From Oscillospiraceae bacterium (GTDB lineage: Bacteria; Bacillota; Clostridia; Oscillospirales; Oscillospiraceae): DNA of 6,315 bases. The number at the start of each line of letters is the position of its first letter. Position 1 is the stretch's first letter. Below the pieces are notes generated by a model. That model made no database searches. It saw only the letters and a program-made list of their open reading frames with translations, and was not told the DNA's origin. The DNA is taken from NCBI GenBank assembly GCA_020025655.1, contig JAHHRR010000070.1, forward strand, positions 1 through 6,315. Reading direction: 5' to 3'. The position numbers and the translations under genes are program-made. This document shows, piece after piece, positions 1 through 6,018 of this stretch.

Positions 1-44
1 GTGTTATAGGAGGGCATAATTATTGAAACCAGTTTTTCTTCCAA
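1..44 (-). CDS. Family 2 glycosyltransferase, N-terminal start only (partial)
   Basis: Only 14 codons and two bases are inside the window, on the minus strand from a TTG at 44-42. They read M-EEKLVSIIMPSYN, the first beta strand of the GT-A fold as found at the start of family 2 glycosyltransferases (consensus VSIIMPxYN). Such enzymes transfer a sugar from a nucleotide-sugar donor on the cytoplasmic face of the membrane. The TTG is chosen because a purine-rich ribosome binding site lies 7 bases upstream and no ATG or GTG lies between it and the preceding stop codon. The gene begins 36 bases after the phosphoglycosyl transferase stop, so it should be the next gene of the same operon and plausibly adds the second sugar to the lipid-linked glycan (inference). 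The catalytic DxD region is outside the window. The family call rests on a short but characteristic motif. Confidence 0.7.
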   Translation of the reverse strand, partial: MEEKLVSIIMPSYN

Positions 45-50
45 TTTGAA

Positions 51-57
51 ACCTCTT
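51..57 (-). promoter_or_regulatory. Ribosome binding site deciding the TTG start of the glycosyltransferase
   Basis: The minus strand reads AAGAGGT here, 7 bases before the TTG at 44. It is the only Shine-Dalgarno-like sequence between the previous stop (81-83) and the glycosyltransferase reading frame, and it supports a TTG initiator. Confidence 0.65.
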
Positions 58-80
58 GTATATCTGATTATGCGGACTTC

Positions 81-776
81 TTAAATTCCGCGGAGAAGCT
101 CCAGTGCCTGAGTCTGCTTCATGTCGTAGTCCTCACGACTGACATTGCCGTTCAGGAGCAGCCAGTCACCAAAGTCCATGTCGGATTCAGTACCTTCACG
201 AACTACATCCTCACGTTTTACGACCTTAAAGAAAGTGCTGAATATGATTTTCAGATCATTTATAAACGTAATATTGCTTATATATTCAAGATCATATTCA
301 AATTTTCTTTCCCAGGTAATATTATTTCTGCCGTTAACCTGTGCAAGGCCGGTAAGACCGGGACGGACAGAGTGTCTTTTTCTCTGTTCGTCGGTCATAA
401 AGACCATATCCCGCACAAGCTGGGGTCTGGGACCCACAATTGCAAGATCACCCTTGATAATATTAAGCAGGGACGGAAGCTCATCAAGAGAAGTGCTTCT
501 TAAAAATCTGCCGTAGGAATTAAGTCTTTCTGCATCAGGCAGAAGCTTTCCGTCCTTGTCCTTTGCGTTTGACATTGTACGGAATTTTATAAGCTTAAAA
601 ATTTTTTCCTTTCCGGCTTTATCTGTCTTGCCGGGTCTGGGCTGAGTGAAAAAGGGATTGCCTTTCATCGCTGCTGTACCGACAACAGAAAGCACCAGAA
701 GAGCCGGTGACAGAATTATAAAGGCCAGCAAAGACAGGATAAGATCCAAAACTCGTTTAAAAAAATTCGCGTACAT
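81..776 (-). CDS. Monotopic phosphoglycosyl transferase (PglC/EpsL-like undecaprenyl-phosphate sugar-1-phosphate transferase)
   Basis: The 231-residue bacterial sugar transferase should move a sugar 1-phosphate from UDP-sugar to undecaprenyl phosphate on the inner leaflet, starting a lipid-linked glycan. An N-terminal hydrophobic segment (about 9-35) carries Ser23-Pro24, the helix break of the re-entrant membrane helix in PglC-type enzymes. KFRTMS follows at 64-69, then the catalytic Asp98-Glu99 in SLDELPSLLN, GDLAIVGPRP at 109-118 and RPGLTGLAQVNGR at 138-150. A tail of about 30 residues after position 200 makes it longer than PglC or EpsL (near 200 residues). An in-frame TTG at 779 directly precedes the ATG at 776. 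The ATG is preferred because the GAGGAG site lies 6 bases before it but only 3 before the TTG. The gene follows the aminotransferase by 10 bases with its ribosome binding site overlapping that gene's stop, which suggests translational coupling. The family is clear; the sugar is inferred from the neighbours. Confidence 0.93.
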   Translation of the reverse strand: MYANFFKRVLDLILSLLAFIILSPALLVLSVVGTAAMKGNPFFTQPRPGKTDKAGKEKIFKLIKFRTMSNAKDKDGKLLPDAERLNSYGRFLRSTSLDELPSLLNIIKGDLAIVGPRPQLVRDMVFMTDEQRKRHSVRPGLTGLAQVNGRNNITWERKFEYDLEYISNITFINDLKIIFSTFFKVVKREDVVREGTESDMDFGDWLLLNGNVSREDYDMKQTQALELLRGI

Positions 777-782
777 CAATTA

Positions 783-788
783 CTCCTC
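783..788 (-). promoter_or_regulatory. Ribosome binding site of the phosphoglycosyl transferase, overlapping the upstream stop
   Basis: GAGGAG on the minus strand ends 6 bases before ATG 776 and overlaps the aminotransferase TGA stop (789-787). The spacing favours ATG 776 over the adjacent TTG 779, and the overlap is typical of coupled translation. Confidence 0.8.
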
Positions 789-2046
789 AATCGAAGCAGC
801 TTCTTATAATTCTGATTATCTTATCCTGCTGCTCCGCAGTCATTTTATTATCGCTGGGCAGGCATAAGCCACGGTGGAAAATATCCATTCCCACATCAAG
901 GGGTCTGCCGTCCTCTCCTACGCTGCCGCCGGAGATGTAAGCATTGGTTTTTGCTCTGCCGTTTCCTTCTCTTGTAATGAAGGGGTTCATCCTGTAAATA
1001 GGCTGCATATGCATAGGCTTCCAGATAGGTCTGCCCTCCGCATTGTACTTTGCAAGGGTTTCCAGAATTTCAGTGGGACAGCTCTTGCCGGGCTCACTCT
1101 GATACAGAGCCTCACATTCGCCTCTCACCTGTCTGCACATTCCTTCGGGTTTTATAATCATGCAGCTGAGCCAGAAGTTAGGCTCGGAATTTTCAGCATC
1201 ATAAGGATTCATGCTTACAGGAAGTCCCTTAAAGCCCTCTTTGTATCGCTCATAAATTGCCTTTTTCTGGGCAATATGCTCCTCAAGGAACGGAATCTGA
1301 CCACGAACTACACCTGCAATCACATTGCTCATACGGTAGTTGTAGCCAAGCTCCTCATGCTGATACCACGGTGCATTTTCTCTGGACTGGGTGGACCATT
1401 TTCTGACCTTTTCTGCTGCATCCTTATCATTTGTCAGCAGCATACCGCCGGAAGAGCCGGTAATAATTTTGTTTCCGTTAAAGGAAATGCAGTTAAAGCT
1501 GCCGAAGCTGCCGGTCTGTACGCCCTTATAGGTTGCGCCGAGGCTCTCAGCTGCATCCTCTACAATAACTGCGCCGTGTGCATCTGCAATTCTTCTGATT
1601 TCGTCGATCTTACCGGGAGTGCCGTAAAGGTGAGCAACTACAATCACCTTAACCTCAGGGTATATCTCAAATGCCTTTTCCAGTGCAACAGGGTCCATAT
1701 TCCATGTATCATACTCAGTGTCTATAAATACAGGGATGCCGCCTTCATAAACAATGGGGTTTACTGTTGCATCGAAGGTCATATCGGATGCAAAAACCTT
1801 ATCTCCACGCTTTATCCCTGCAAGCTTCATTGCAAGATGCAGAGCTGCTGTTCCGGCGGAAAGTGCAACTGCATACTTTACGCCCAGCTTTTCGGCAATC
1901 TGTCTTTCGACTTCATCAATATTTTTGCCGACGGTTGACATCCAGTTGGATTCATAAGCTTCCTTAATATATTCAAGTTCGGTTCCGTGCATGGTAGGGC
2001 TGCTGAGCCAAACTTTATTTTCAAACCTTGTAAATTCTTCTTTCAT
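787..2046 (-). CDS. DegT/DnrJ/EryC1/StrS-family PLP sugar aminotransferase (PglE/EpsN-like)
   Basis: The 419-residue fold-type I aminotransferase is expected to convert a UDP-4-keto-6-deoxy-sugar to the 4-amino sugar in the cytoplasm, with glutamate as usual donor. The PLP lysine is Lys193 in SFNGNKIITG. Asp164 in VEDAAESLGA should pair with the pyridine nitrogen, SAGTAALHLA (63-72) forms the phosphate-binding turn, and YNYRMSN (235-241) is another family motif. GRPIWKPMHMQP (338-349) and RGLCLPS (392-398) are typical of the PglE/EpsN branch. PglE and EpsN have just under 390 residues; here extra sequence flanks the WKPMH motif, roughly at 304-328 and 355-385. The ATG at 2046 has a GAGAGG site 8 bases upstream. 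The gene lies directly after the dehydratase, which would make its substrate, and before the sugar-phosphate transferase. The exact substrate is inferred from this order. Confidence 0.93.
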   Translation of the reverse strand: MKEEFTRFENKVWLSSPTMHGTELEYIKEAYESNWMSTVGKNIDEVERQIAEKLGVKYAVALSAGTAALHLAMKLAGIKRGDKVFASDMTFDATVNPIVYEGGIPVFIDTEYDTWNMDPVALEKAFEIYPEVKVIVVAHLYGTPGKIDEIRRIADAHGAVIVEDAAESLGATYKGVQTGSFGSFNCISFNGNKIITGSSGGMLLTNDKDAAEKVRKWSTQSRENAPWYQHEELGYNYRMSNVIAGVVRGQIPFLEEHIAQKKAIYERYKEGFKGLPVSMNPYDAENSEPNFWLSCMIIKPEGMCRQVRGECEALYQSEPGKSCPTEILETLAKYNAEGRPIWKPMHMQPIYRMNPFITREGNGRAKTNAYISGGSVGEDGRPLDVGMDIFHRGLCLPSDNKMTAEQQDKIIRIIRSCFD

Positions 2047-2100
2047 AACTGTAACCTCTCATTTAAAACAATTTAGAACGCAATTACAATTAGTCCGGCA

Positions 2101-2127
2101 AAATCCGCAGGCAAAAGCTGCGGATTT
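2101..2127 (-). terminator. Terminator-like hairpin between the dehydratase and aminotransferase genes
   Basis: A perfect 10-base-pair stem (2101-2110 with 2118-2127) closes a 7-base loop. In the minus-strand transcript the second arm runs into a short U run (AUUUUG), giving a modest intrinsic terminator. It lies 41 bases after the dehydratase stop and 54 bases before the aminotransferase start. Since both genes appear to belong to one pathway, it may be a partial terminator that lowers downstream expression, or an mRNA 3'-end stabiliser. I see no convincing promoter between it and the aminotransferase start. The stem is directly visible; its function is inferred. Confidence 0.6.
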
Positions 2128-2168
2128 AAACTGAAGAAATTTAATGCCTTGCTGAATTCAGGGAATAA

Positions 2169-4109
2169 TCAGATGCTGCTGCAAACTTCGCCTTCTTCAA
2201 TATTGGAGCAGGTTCTGATTTCGGTCTGATGGGCTATCGCTATTGCATTCAGCTCATCAGGATTGCAGTAGGTAGGAACTGTCTGCCTGATTGCCTGAAG
2301 AACTTCATCAGCGCTTTCCTTCTGTACCGCATCCATAAGAATCTCGATTTTGTTTTCTACCTCTTCCCTGCCCAACGGCTTGTCACGTTCGATAAATATG
2401 AGCTTGTTGGAGGTCTTGTCCAACTCCTCGGTCTTCATAAGCAGTTCCTCATAGAGCTTTTCACCGGGTCTGAGGCCGATTTCAACAATATCAATATCCT
2501 CATATGGCTTATAGCCGGAAAGCTTTATCATGCTTTCTGCAAGTTCAAGAATTCTGACCGGCTTGCCCATATCAAGCACAAACAGTTCGCCGTTATGTGC
2601 CATGGCACCGGTCTCCATTACGAGGCCGACAGCTTCTTTAATAGTCATAAAGTAGCGTGTAATGCGCTTATCGGTAAGAGTAACAGGGCCGCCTGCTGCA
2701 ATCTGCTTTTTGAAAAGCGGAATAACAGAGCCGTTGCTGCCGAGAACATTGCCGAATCTGACTGCTGTGAAATCACAGATGCTGTCCTTGCGGCACATAA
2801 TAATCATTTCACACAGCCGCTTGCTGGCTCCCATAACATTGGTGGGGTTAACCGCTTTATCGGTAGAAATAAGGACAAACTTCTTAACGCCGTATTTCTC
2901 GGCTGCATTTGCGGTATTATAAGTACCTACGACGTTGTTCTTTATAGCTTCGCCAGAGCTGCGTTCCATAAGGGGAACGTGCTTATGAGCGGCAGCATGG
3001 AACACGATATCAGGTCTTACCTCTCTGAACACCTGATCCAGACGCTGTACATCACGCACAGAACCGATGAGAACATCCAGATTCAGACTATCATGGTACT
3101 GGGATATAAGCTCCTGCTGAATATCATAGGCATTGTTTTCATAGATATCGAAAATTACCAGTTTTTTAGGCTTAAGTTCTGCAATCTGGCGGCAAAGCTC
3201 AGAGCCGATACTTCCGCCGCCGCCGGTAACAAGAACTGTTTTTCCTTCATAGAACTGTCTTGTAACATCAGAGTTTATAGTCAGGCTTTCACGGAAAAGC
3301 AAATCTTCTATGCTGAATTCTCGCAGTGTGCGGCGTCCCTTAGGTTTGCCGTCATAATTCACCATATAATCATAAATTTTAACTTTGCATCCGGTCTTTT
3401 TATAGAACTCGTAAAGCCTGTTTTTGTCGCTGGCTTTGGCATCAGGAAGGGCAATTACGATTTCCTGAATAGGCATGGACTTAATGGTTTCAATAACATT
3501 TTCATCGCCCATAAGAACGGGAATAGCGTTCACCTTACCGCCCACTTTGTTTTTGTCTACATCTATAAAGCAGTAGGGATTATAGTGGGACATGGGATTG
3601 CGGCGCAGTTCGTCTGCGAGGGTTGCGCCGACATTGCCTGCACCCACTATGGCAATATTGATTTTGTGAGGAGCTTCCGTATTCTCAGAATCAATCACTT
3701 TCTCCTCGCCGTGCTTATTCTTCTTCATATAAATGACCTGATAAACATATCTGCTCATAAGAGAAGAAATAATAATGGCGGAAAAGACCATTACGCTGAA
3801 TCCGATACCGAGGTTTATCTTACCCCAGAGCCGTCCCAGAAGCATATAAACAAAAGCCGCCGTAATATCAGCTGAAATAAGCTTTAAATATGTGTTTACA
3901 TTTGCATATCTCCAGATACACTTATGAACCTTGAATATTCCTCTTGCGATCACAACGCACAGAAAAACAGCAACAAATTTCAGCAGTGTAAAATCTTCAT
4001 TGACCAGAACGGATGACAGCCTGTACTCATTTAACAGTGCAACCGATACATACGAAAGCAGAATTAAAAGAGAGTCAATGGCAAACAATGTAGACTTTCT
4101 TGTGTTCAT
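2169..4109 (-). CDS. Membrane-bound UDP-sugar 4,6-dehydratase (PglF/EpsC/CapD-like)
   Basis: This 646-residue enzyme of the extended SDR family should remove water from a UDP-HexNAc, probably UDP-GlcNAc, giving the 4-keto-6-deoxy sugar at the cytoplasmic membrane face. Four hydrophobic segments occupy about 7-28, 41-59, 79-95 and 101-118. A first nucleotide-binding fold has GAGNVG at 156-161. The catalytic domain has the NAD motif TGGGGSIG at 295-302, HAAAHKHVPLME at 371-382, STDKAVNPTNVMGASK at 415-430 and LRPGEKLYEE at 546-555. In the last-but-one motif the usual SDR tyrosine is a methionine (Met426), with Thr416, Asp417, Lys418 and Lys430 at the spacing seen in PglF, so it fits the inverting and non-inverting 4,6-dehydratases of this class. 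A tail after about 620 is longer than in PglF or EpsC (about 590-600 residues). TTG 4112 directly precedes ATG 4109; the ATG is preferred from the ribosome binding site spacing. It is the first gene of the glycan operon. Confidence 0.93.
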   Translation of the reverse strand: MNTRKSTLFAIDSLLILLSYVSVALLNEYRLSSVLVNEDFTLLKFVAVFLCVVIARGIFKVHKCIWRYANVNTYLKLISADITAAFVYMLLGRLWGKINLGIGFSVMVFSAIIISSLMSRYVYQVIYMKKNKHGEEKVIDSENTEAPHKINIAIVGAGNVGATLADELRRNPMSHYNPYCFIDVDKNKVGGKVNAIPVLMGDENVIETIKSMPIQEIVIALPDAKASDKNRLYEFYKKTGCKVKIYDYMVNYDGKPKGRRTLREFSIEDLLFRESLTINSDVTRQFYEGKTVLVTGGGGSIGSELCRQIAELKPKKLVIFDIYENNAYDIQQELISQYHDSLNLDVLIGSVRDVQRLDQVFREVRPDIVFHAAAHKHVPLMERSSGEAIKNNVVGTYNTANAAEKYGVKKFVLISTDKAVNPTNVMGASKRLCEMIIMCRKDSICDFTAVRFGNVLGSNGSVIPLFKKQIAAGGPVTLTDKRITRYFMTIKEAVGLVMETGAMAHNGELFVLDMGKPVRILELAESMIKLSGYKPYEDIDIVEIGLRPGEKLYEELLMKTEELDKTSNKLIFIERDKPLGREEVENKIEILMDAVQKESADEVLQAIRQTVPTYCNPDELNAIAIAHQTEIRTCSNIEEGEVCSSI

Positions 4110-4116
4110 CAAAAAA

Positions 4117-4122
4117 CTCCTT
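4117..4122 (-). promoter_or_regulatory. Ribosome binding site of the dehydratase gene
   Basis: AAGGAG on the minus strand lies 7 bases before ATG 4109 and only 4 before the in-frame TTG 4112. This decides for the ATG. Confidence 0.8.
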
Positions 4123-4171
4123 ATCCAACCGCCGCATAACAGTTTTTAATAACAGCAGGCTTAATTGCAGT

Positions 4172-4200
4172 ATCATAATTGTTTGCGTGGTCAGCAGCAA
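4172..4200 (-). promoter_or_regulatory. Candidate sigma-A promoter of the glycan operon
   Basis: On the minus strand TTGCTG (4200-4195) and TATGAT (4177-4172) are 17 bases apart, matching the -35 and -10 consensus at 3 and 5 of 6 positions. Transcription would start near 4165, leaving a leader of about 55 bases. The AT-rich tandem repeats immediately upstream of the -35 could act like an UP element. The position fits the absence of any other good promoter before the dehydratase, but the -35 is weak and read-through from the carboxypeptidase gene is also possible. Confidence 0.45.
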
Positions 4201-4220
4201 ATTTATAATTTATAATTTAT
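4200..4220. repeat. Three tandem copies of a 7-base AT repeat
   Basis: AATTTAT occurs three times in perfect tandem (4200-4206, 4207-4213, 4214-4220), starting 10 bases past the carboxypeptidase stop and touching the -35 of the candidate operon promoter. The copy number could vary by slippage. Seen directly; a role in promoter strength is speculative. Confidence 0.85.
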
Positions 4221-4229
4221 ATTTTTTAA

Positions 4230-5054
4230 TCAATATTTGAAATTAGGATCGTAGTGGGCATAAAACTCTTCATAGCATAAATCATTTTCCATTATAAATT
4301 TTGCTGCCTCTACCCCTACATAACGATAATGCCAGGGTTCATCCCAACCGGTGAGCAGAAGCTTTTTGGTAGGATAACGCTTTATGAAGCCGTATTCTGC
4401 GCAATGCTCATCAAGCCATGCATAGAAATCCTGATTCATTTCACTGTACACAAGTCTCGGATAACTTCTGTCAAACAGATCGACCGCAAGGCCCAGCTGA
4501 TGTTCACTGGTACCGGGCTGCATTGTAATGCTCTTTGCCTCTTCAACCGCATCCTGATACTTGGGGTCAAGATACGACTTGGGGCCGGTAAGTCCCATTC
4601 CGTAAGCAATCTGGCTGGCTTTACTGTTAAACATCTGAGCCTGGAATGAATATGAGCGATATGCACCGCCTATGTGAACCGTAAAGCCCGCATCTTCAAG
4701 GCCCTGAAGCATTGCGTCAAGATAGGGCATGGCTTCAACGGCAAACATCATGTTTTTCGTGCGGCTGATTTTGGCAACTTCAGGCATAAAAGCAGATGAC
4801 AGCGGGTGGTCATTATTTGCTATTCTGTACTGCTGCATTGTGAGATCGATATCCGGCCAGATATCCGGAGTAGGCTCAGGAGTTTCCGGCGCATTGGGAT
4901 CTTTAAACGAAACGCTGTCGCTGCTGACAAAAGCACCGTCCACACCGCCGAAGATTATATTGGTTTTCCGGTCGAGCCTTGACACCACGATAGTATATAG
5001 CATAGTGCATAAAGCTACTACTAAGAGAATCTGTAAAGTTCTTTTCCTTCTCAA
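4230..5054 (-). CDS. Membrane-anchored VanY-family D-alanyl-D-alanine carboxypeptidase
   Basis: This 274-residue zinc peptidase of the VanY/DdcY (M15B) family trims the terminal alanine or a cross-link end of peptidoglycan stem peptides outside the cell. A basic start (MRRKR) and one hydrophobic segment (about 7-24) make an uncleaved signal anchor, followed by a Pro/Glu/Thr-rich linker (about 52-70). The catalytic domain shows GGAYRSYSFQ (129-138). The zinc ligands are His185 and Asp192 in SEHQLGLAVD and His242 in EPWHYRYVG, with catalytic Glu239 in the same motif. All key residues are present, so it should be active. TTG 5054 is the only usable start before the in-frame stop at 5093 and gives the basic residues before the membrane segment. 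It has its own strong promoter and is not obviously part of a vancomycin-resistance cluster (no vanRS, vanH or vanX here), so a housekeeping or spore-related wall role is more likely. D,D versus L,D specificity cannot be read from the sequence. Confidence 0.92.
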   Translation of the reverse strand: MRRKRTLQILLVVALCTMLYTIVVSRLDRKTNIIFGGVDGAFVSSDSVSFKDPNAPETPEPTPDIWPDIDLTMQQYRIANNDHPLSSAFMPEVAKISRTKNMMFAVEAMPYLDAMLQGLEDAGFTVHIGGAYRSYSFQAQMFNSKASQIAYGMGLTGPKSYLDPKYQDAVEEAKSITMQPGTSEHQLGLAVDLFDRSYPRLVYSEMNQDFYAWLDEHCAEYGFIKRYPTKKLLLTGWDEPWHYRYVGVEAAKFIMENDLCYEEFYAHYDPNFKY

Positions 5055-5062
5055 TAGTTGTA

Positions 5063-5068
5063 CCTGCT
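5063..5068 (-). promoter_or_regulatory. Weak ribosome binding site of the carboxypeptidase gene
   Basis: AGCAGG on the minus strand lies 8 bases before the TTG at 5054. It is an imperfect Shine-Dalgarno sequence but the only candidate, and it supports this unusual start codon. Confidence 0.5.
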
Positions 5069-5089
5069 TTCTACATAATAATTCATTGT

Positions 5090-5118
5090 ATTATAACACC
5101 TGATAGACTTCTTTTCAA
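5090..5118 (-). promoter_or_regulatory. Near-consensus sigma-A promoter of the carboxypeptidase gene
   Basis: The minus strand has TTGAAA (5118-5113), a 17-base spacer and a perfect TATAAT (5095-5090). Transcription should begin near 5083-5084, giving a leader of about 30 bases before TTG 5054. It lies downstream of the DUF6273 terminator, so the carboxypeptidase is probably transcribed independently and constitutively in growing cells. Confidence 0.85.
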
Positions 5119-5168
5119 GCTCAATATCCCGTGCGGAATCTGCGGCAGTACACAACCTCAAAATAAAG

Positions 5169-5195
5169 TAACCCCAATGAACTACATTGGGGTTA
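5169..5195 (-). terminator. Intrinsic terminator of the DUF6273 gene
   Basis: An 11-base-pair perfect stem (5169-5179 with 5185-5195) with a 5-base loop includes four consecutive G-C pairs. In the minus-strand transcript it is followed by CUUUAUUUU. It begins 11 bases after the DUF6273 stop. The plus-strand side is followed by A-rich rather than T-rich sequence, so it acts in the minus direction. Confidence 0.85.
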
Positions 5196-5206
5196 AATAA
5201 TACATA

Positions 5207-5917
5207 TTACCCTGCGTTGACCCACATAGCAGGTCTGACGCCGCCCAGTTCATTGATTACACTTTCACCACGGGTATAAACAGCACCGTTAGTCTTTACA
5301 ATGGATGCAAATGTATCAAGATAACCGGGGTCTCTTATCCACCACCAGCAGCTGTTTTCAGTATCAGATACAGTGCCGGTTTTTAAAAGCTCGCCTCTGC
5401 CGGATTCAAGGATGTACTCCTCAATCTCAGCCTTACTCAGAAGAAAAACCTTGTCTTCACTTGTTTTGGCGGCATTTTCTGCATTGGAATTATTGGAAAG
5501 CTCGGTGGATACAAGTCTCTCCTGCTCTTCTTTGCTGAAGGCCTCTGCCACAAACTCCCCGTTAAGATACTCACGGAGAGAACTGCTGTCCCATGCCTGT
5601 GAAGCACCTTCACCGCAGTCATACGGCATATTTGCAAGGCAGTATTTGCTCAGGAGCAGGCCTTTTCCGTTTTCCTCGGCAACTACAATCCATTCAATAG
5701 GCTCGGGACCCTCATTTTCTGCATTCTGTTCAAGGCTGCCCAGTTCAATGGTGCTGCCCAGAAGCAGATTAAACTGTTTGGGTGTGGTAAAGCTGACAAC
5801 ACAGCAGATTATTATAATAACCGAAGCAATTACAGCTGTAACAGTAACCATCTTTTTAGATTTGGTGCCTTCGTTCTGAGCTGCTGTATTTACATTGCTG
5901 TTATCAAGTTGGCTCAT
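5207..5917 (-). CDS. Membrane-anchored DUF6273-domain protein of unknown function
   Basis: The 236-residue protein has a short hydrophilic N-terminus ending in a Lys-rich patch, one membrane segment (about 24-43) and an extracellular domain (about 55-236). Sequence features match DUF6273, common in Clostridia: IEWIVV at 74-79, LLLSKY at 87-92, WDSSSLREYLNGEF at 109-122, AFSKEEQ at 126-132, EDKVFLLS at 154-161, CWWWIRDPG at 190-198 and VRPAMWVN at 227-234. The biochemical role of the family is not known to me, and no catalytic triad or metal site is evident. The start is ATG 5917, with GAGAGG 6 bases upstream. An in-frame ATG at 5974 would add 19 residues but has no ribosome binding site and lies within the predicted leader. 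The gene sits between a promoter and a terminator, so it is probably monocistronic. The family call is fairly sure; function is open. Confidence 0.85.
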   Translation of the reverse strand: MSQLDNSNVNTAAQNEGTKSKKMVTVTAVIASVIIIICCVVSFTTPKQFNLLLGSTIELGSLEQNAENEGPEPIEWIVVAEENGKGLLLSKYCLANMPYDCGEGASQAWDSSSLREYLNGEFVAEAFSKEEQERLVSTELSNNSNAENAAKTSEDKVFLLSKAEIEEYILESGRGELLKTGTVSDTENSCWWWIRDPGYLDTFASIVKTNGAVYTRGESVINELGGVRPAMWVNAG

Positions 5918-5923
5918 TTTTAT

Positions 5924-5929
5924 CCTCTC
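5924..5929 (-). promoter_or_regulatory. Ribosome binding site deciding the DUF6273 start
   Basis: GAGAGG on the minus strand lies 6 bases before ATG 5917. No comparable site precedes the longer alternative start at 5974, so the shorter protein is chosen. Confidence 0.75.
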
Positions 5930-5933
5930 ATTC

Positions 5934-5960
5934 GCAAAGCAGAAGCTTTGCCAAAAGCTT
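5934..5960 (-). promoter_or_regulatory. Two mutually exclusive hairpins in the DUF6273 leader
   Basis: Transcribed on the minus strand, AAGCUUU (5960-5954) can pair with AAAGCUU (5949-5943) around a 4-base loop. Alternatively GCAAAGC (5951-5945) can pair with GCUUUGC (5940-5934) around UUCU. The two 7-base-pair stems share the middle segment and cannot form together. The second ends 4 bases before the ribosome binding site. The complementarity is seen directly; a regulatory role is inference, and the structure matches no riboswitch I recognise. Confidence 0.4.
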
Positions 5961-5989
5961 ATTTTCGCCTTCATACGGCGCGGTTTTTT

Positions 5990-6018
5990 AGTTTAGCACA
6001 GTTATGTGTATAATTCAA
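5990..6018 (-). promoter_or_regulatory. Candidate sigma-A promoter of the DUF6273 gene
   Basis: TTGAAT (6018-6013) and TAAACT (5995-5990) on the minus strand are 17 bases apart, with TGC directly before the -10, an extended -10 arrangement. Each hexamer matches 4 of 6 consensus positions. Transcription would start near 5983, leaving a leader of about 65 bases that contains the two alternative hairpins. Confidence 0.5.

Noticed and set aside
874..1938. A 354-codon open frame on the plus strand, antisense to the aminotransferase gene
   Set aside because: No ribosome binding site or recognisable motif, and it is fully covered by the well-supported aminotransferase on the other strand.
2047..2100. 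Possible separate promoter for the aminotransferase gene (TTGTAA, 17 bases, TTAAAT on the minus strand)
   Set aside because: Both hexamers are poor matches and the transcription start would fall on or next to the ribosome binding site.
2229..3875. A 548-codon open frame on the plus strand, antisense to the dehydratase gene
   Set aside because: Its start lacks a ribosome binding site, its product is rich in His, Asn, Phe and Cys with no recognisable domain, and the opposite strand encodes a complete enzyme with all family motifs. It is a by-product of that gene's codon use.
4230..5054. Vancomycin resistance determinant
   Set aside because: VanY-family enzymes are common housekeeping wall proteins, and no vanH, vanA/B ligase, vanX or vanRS genes are in the window.
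5918..5974. Longer N-terminus for the DUF6273 protein, starting at ATG 5974
   Set aside because: No Shine-Dalgarno sequence precedes it, whereas ATG 5917 has GAGAGG at 6 bases; the extra region contains the leader hairpins.
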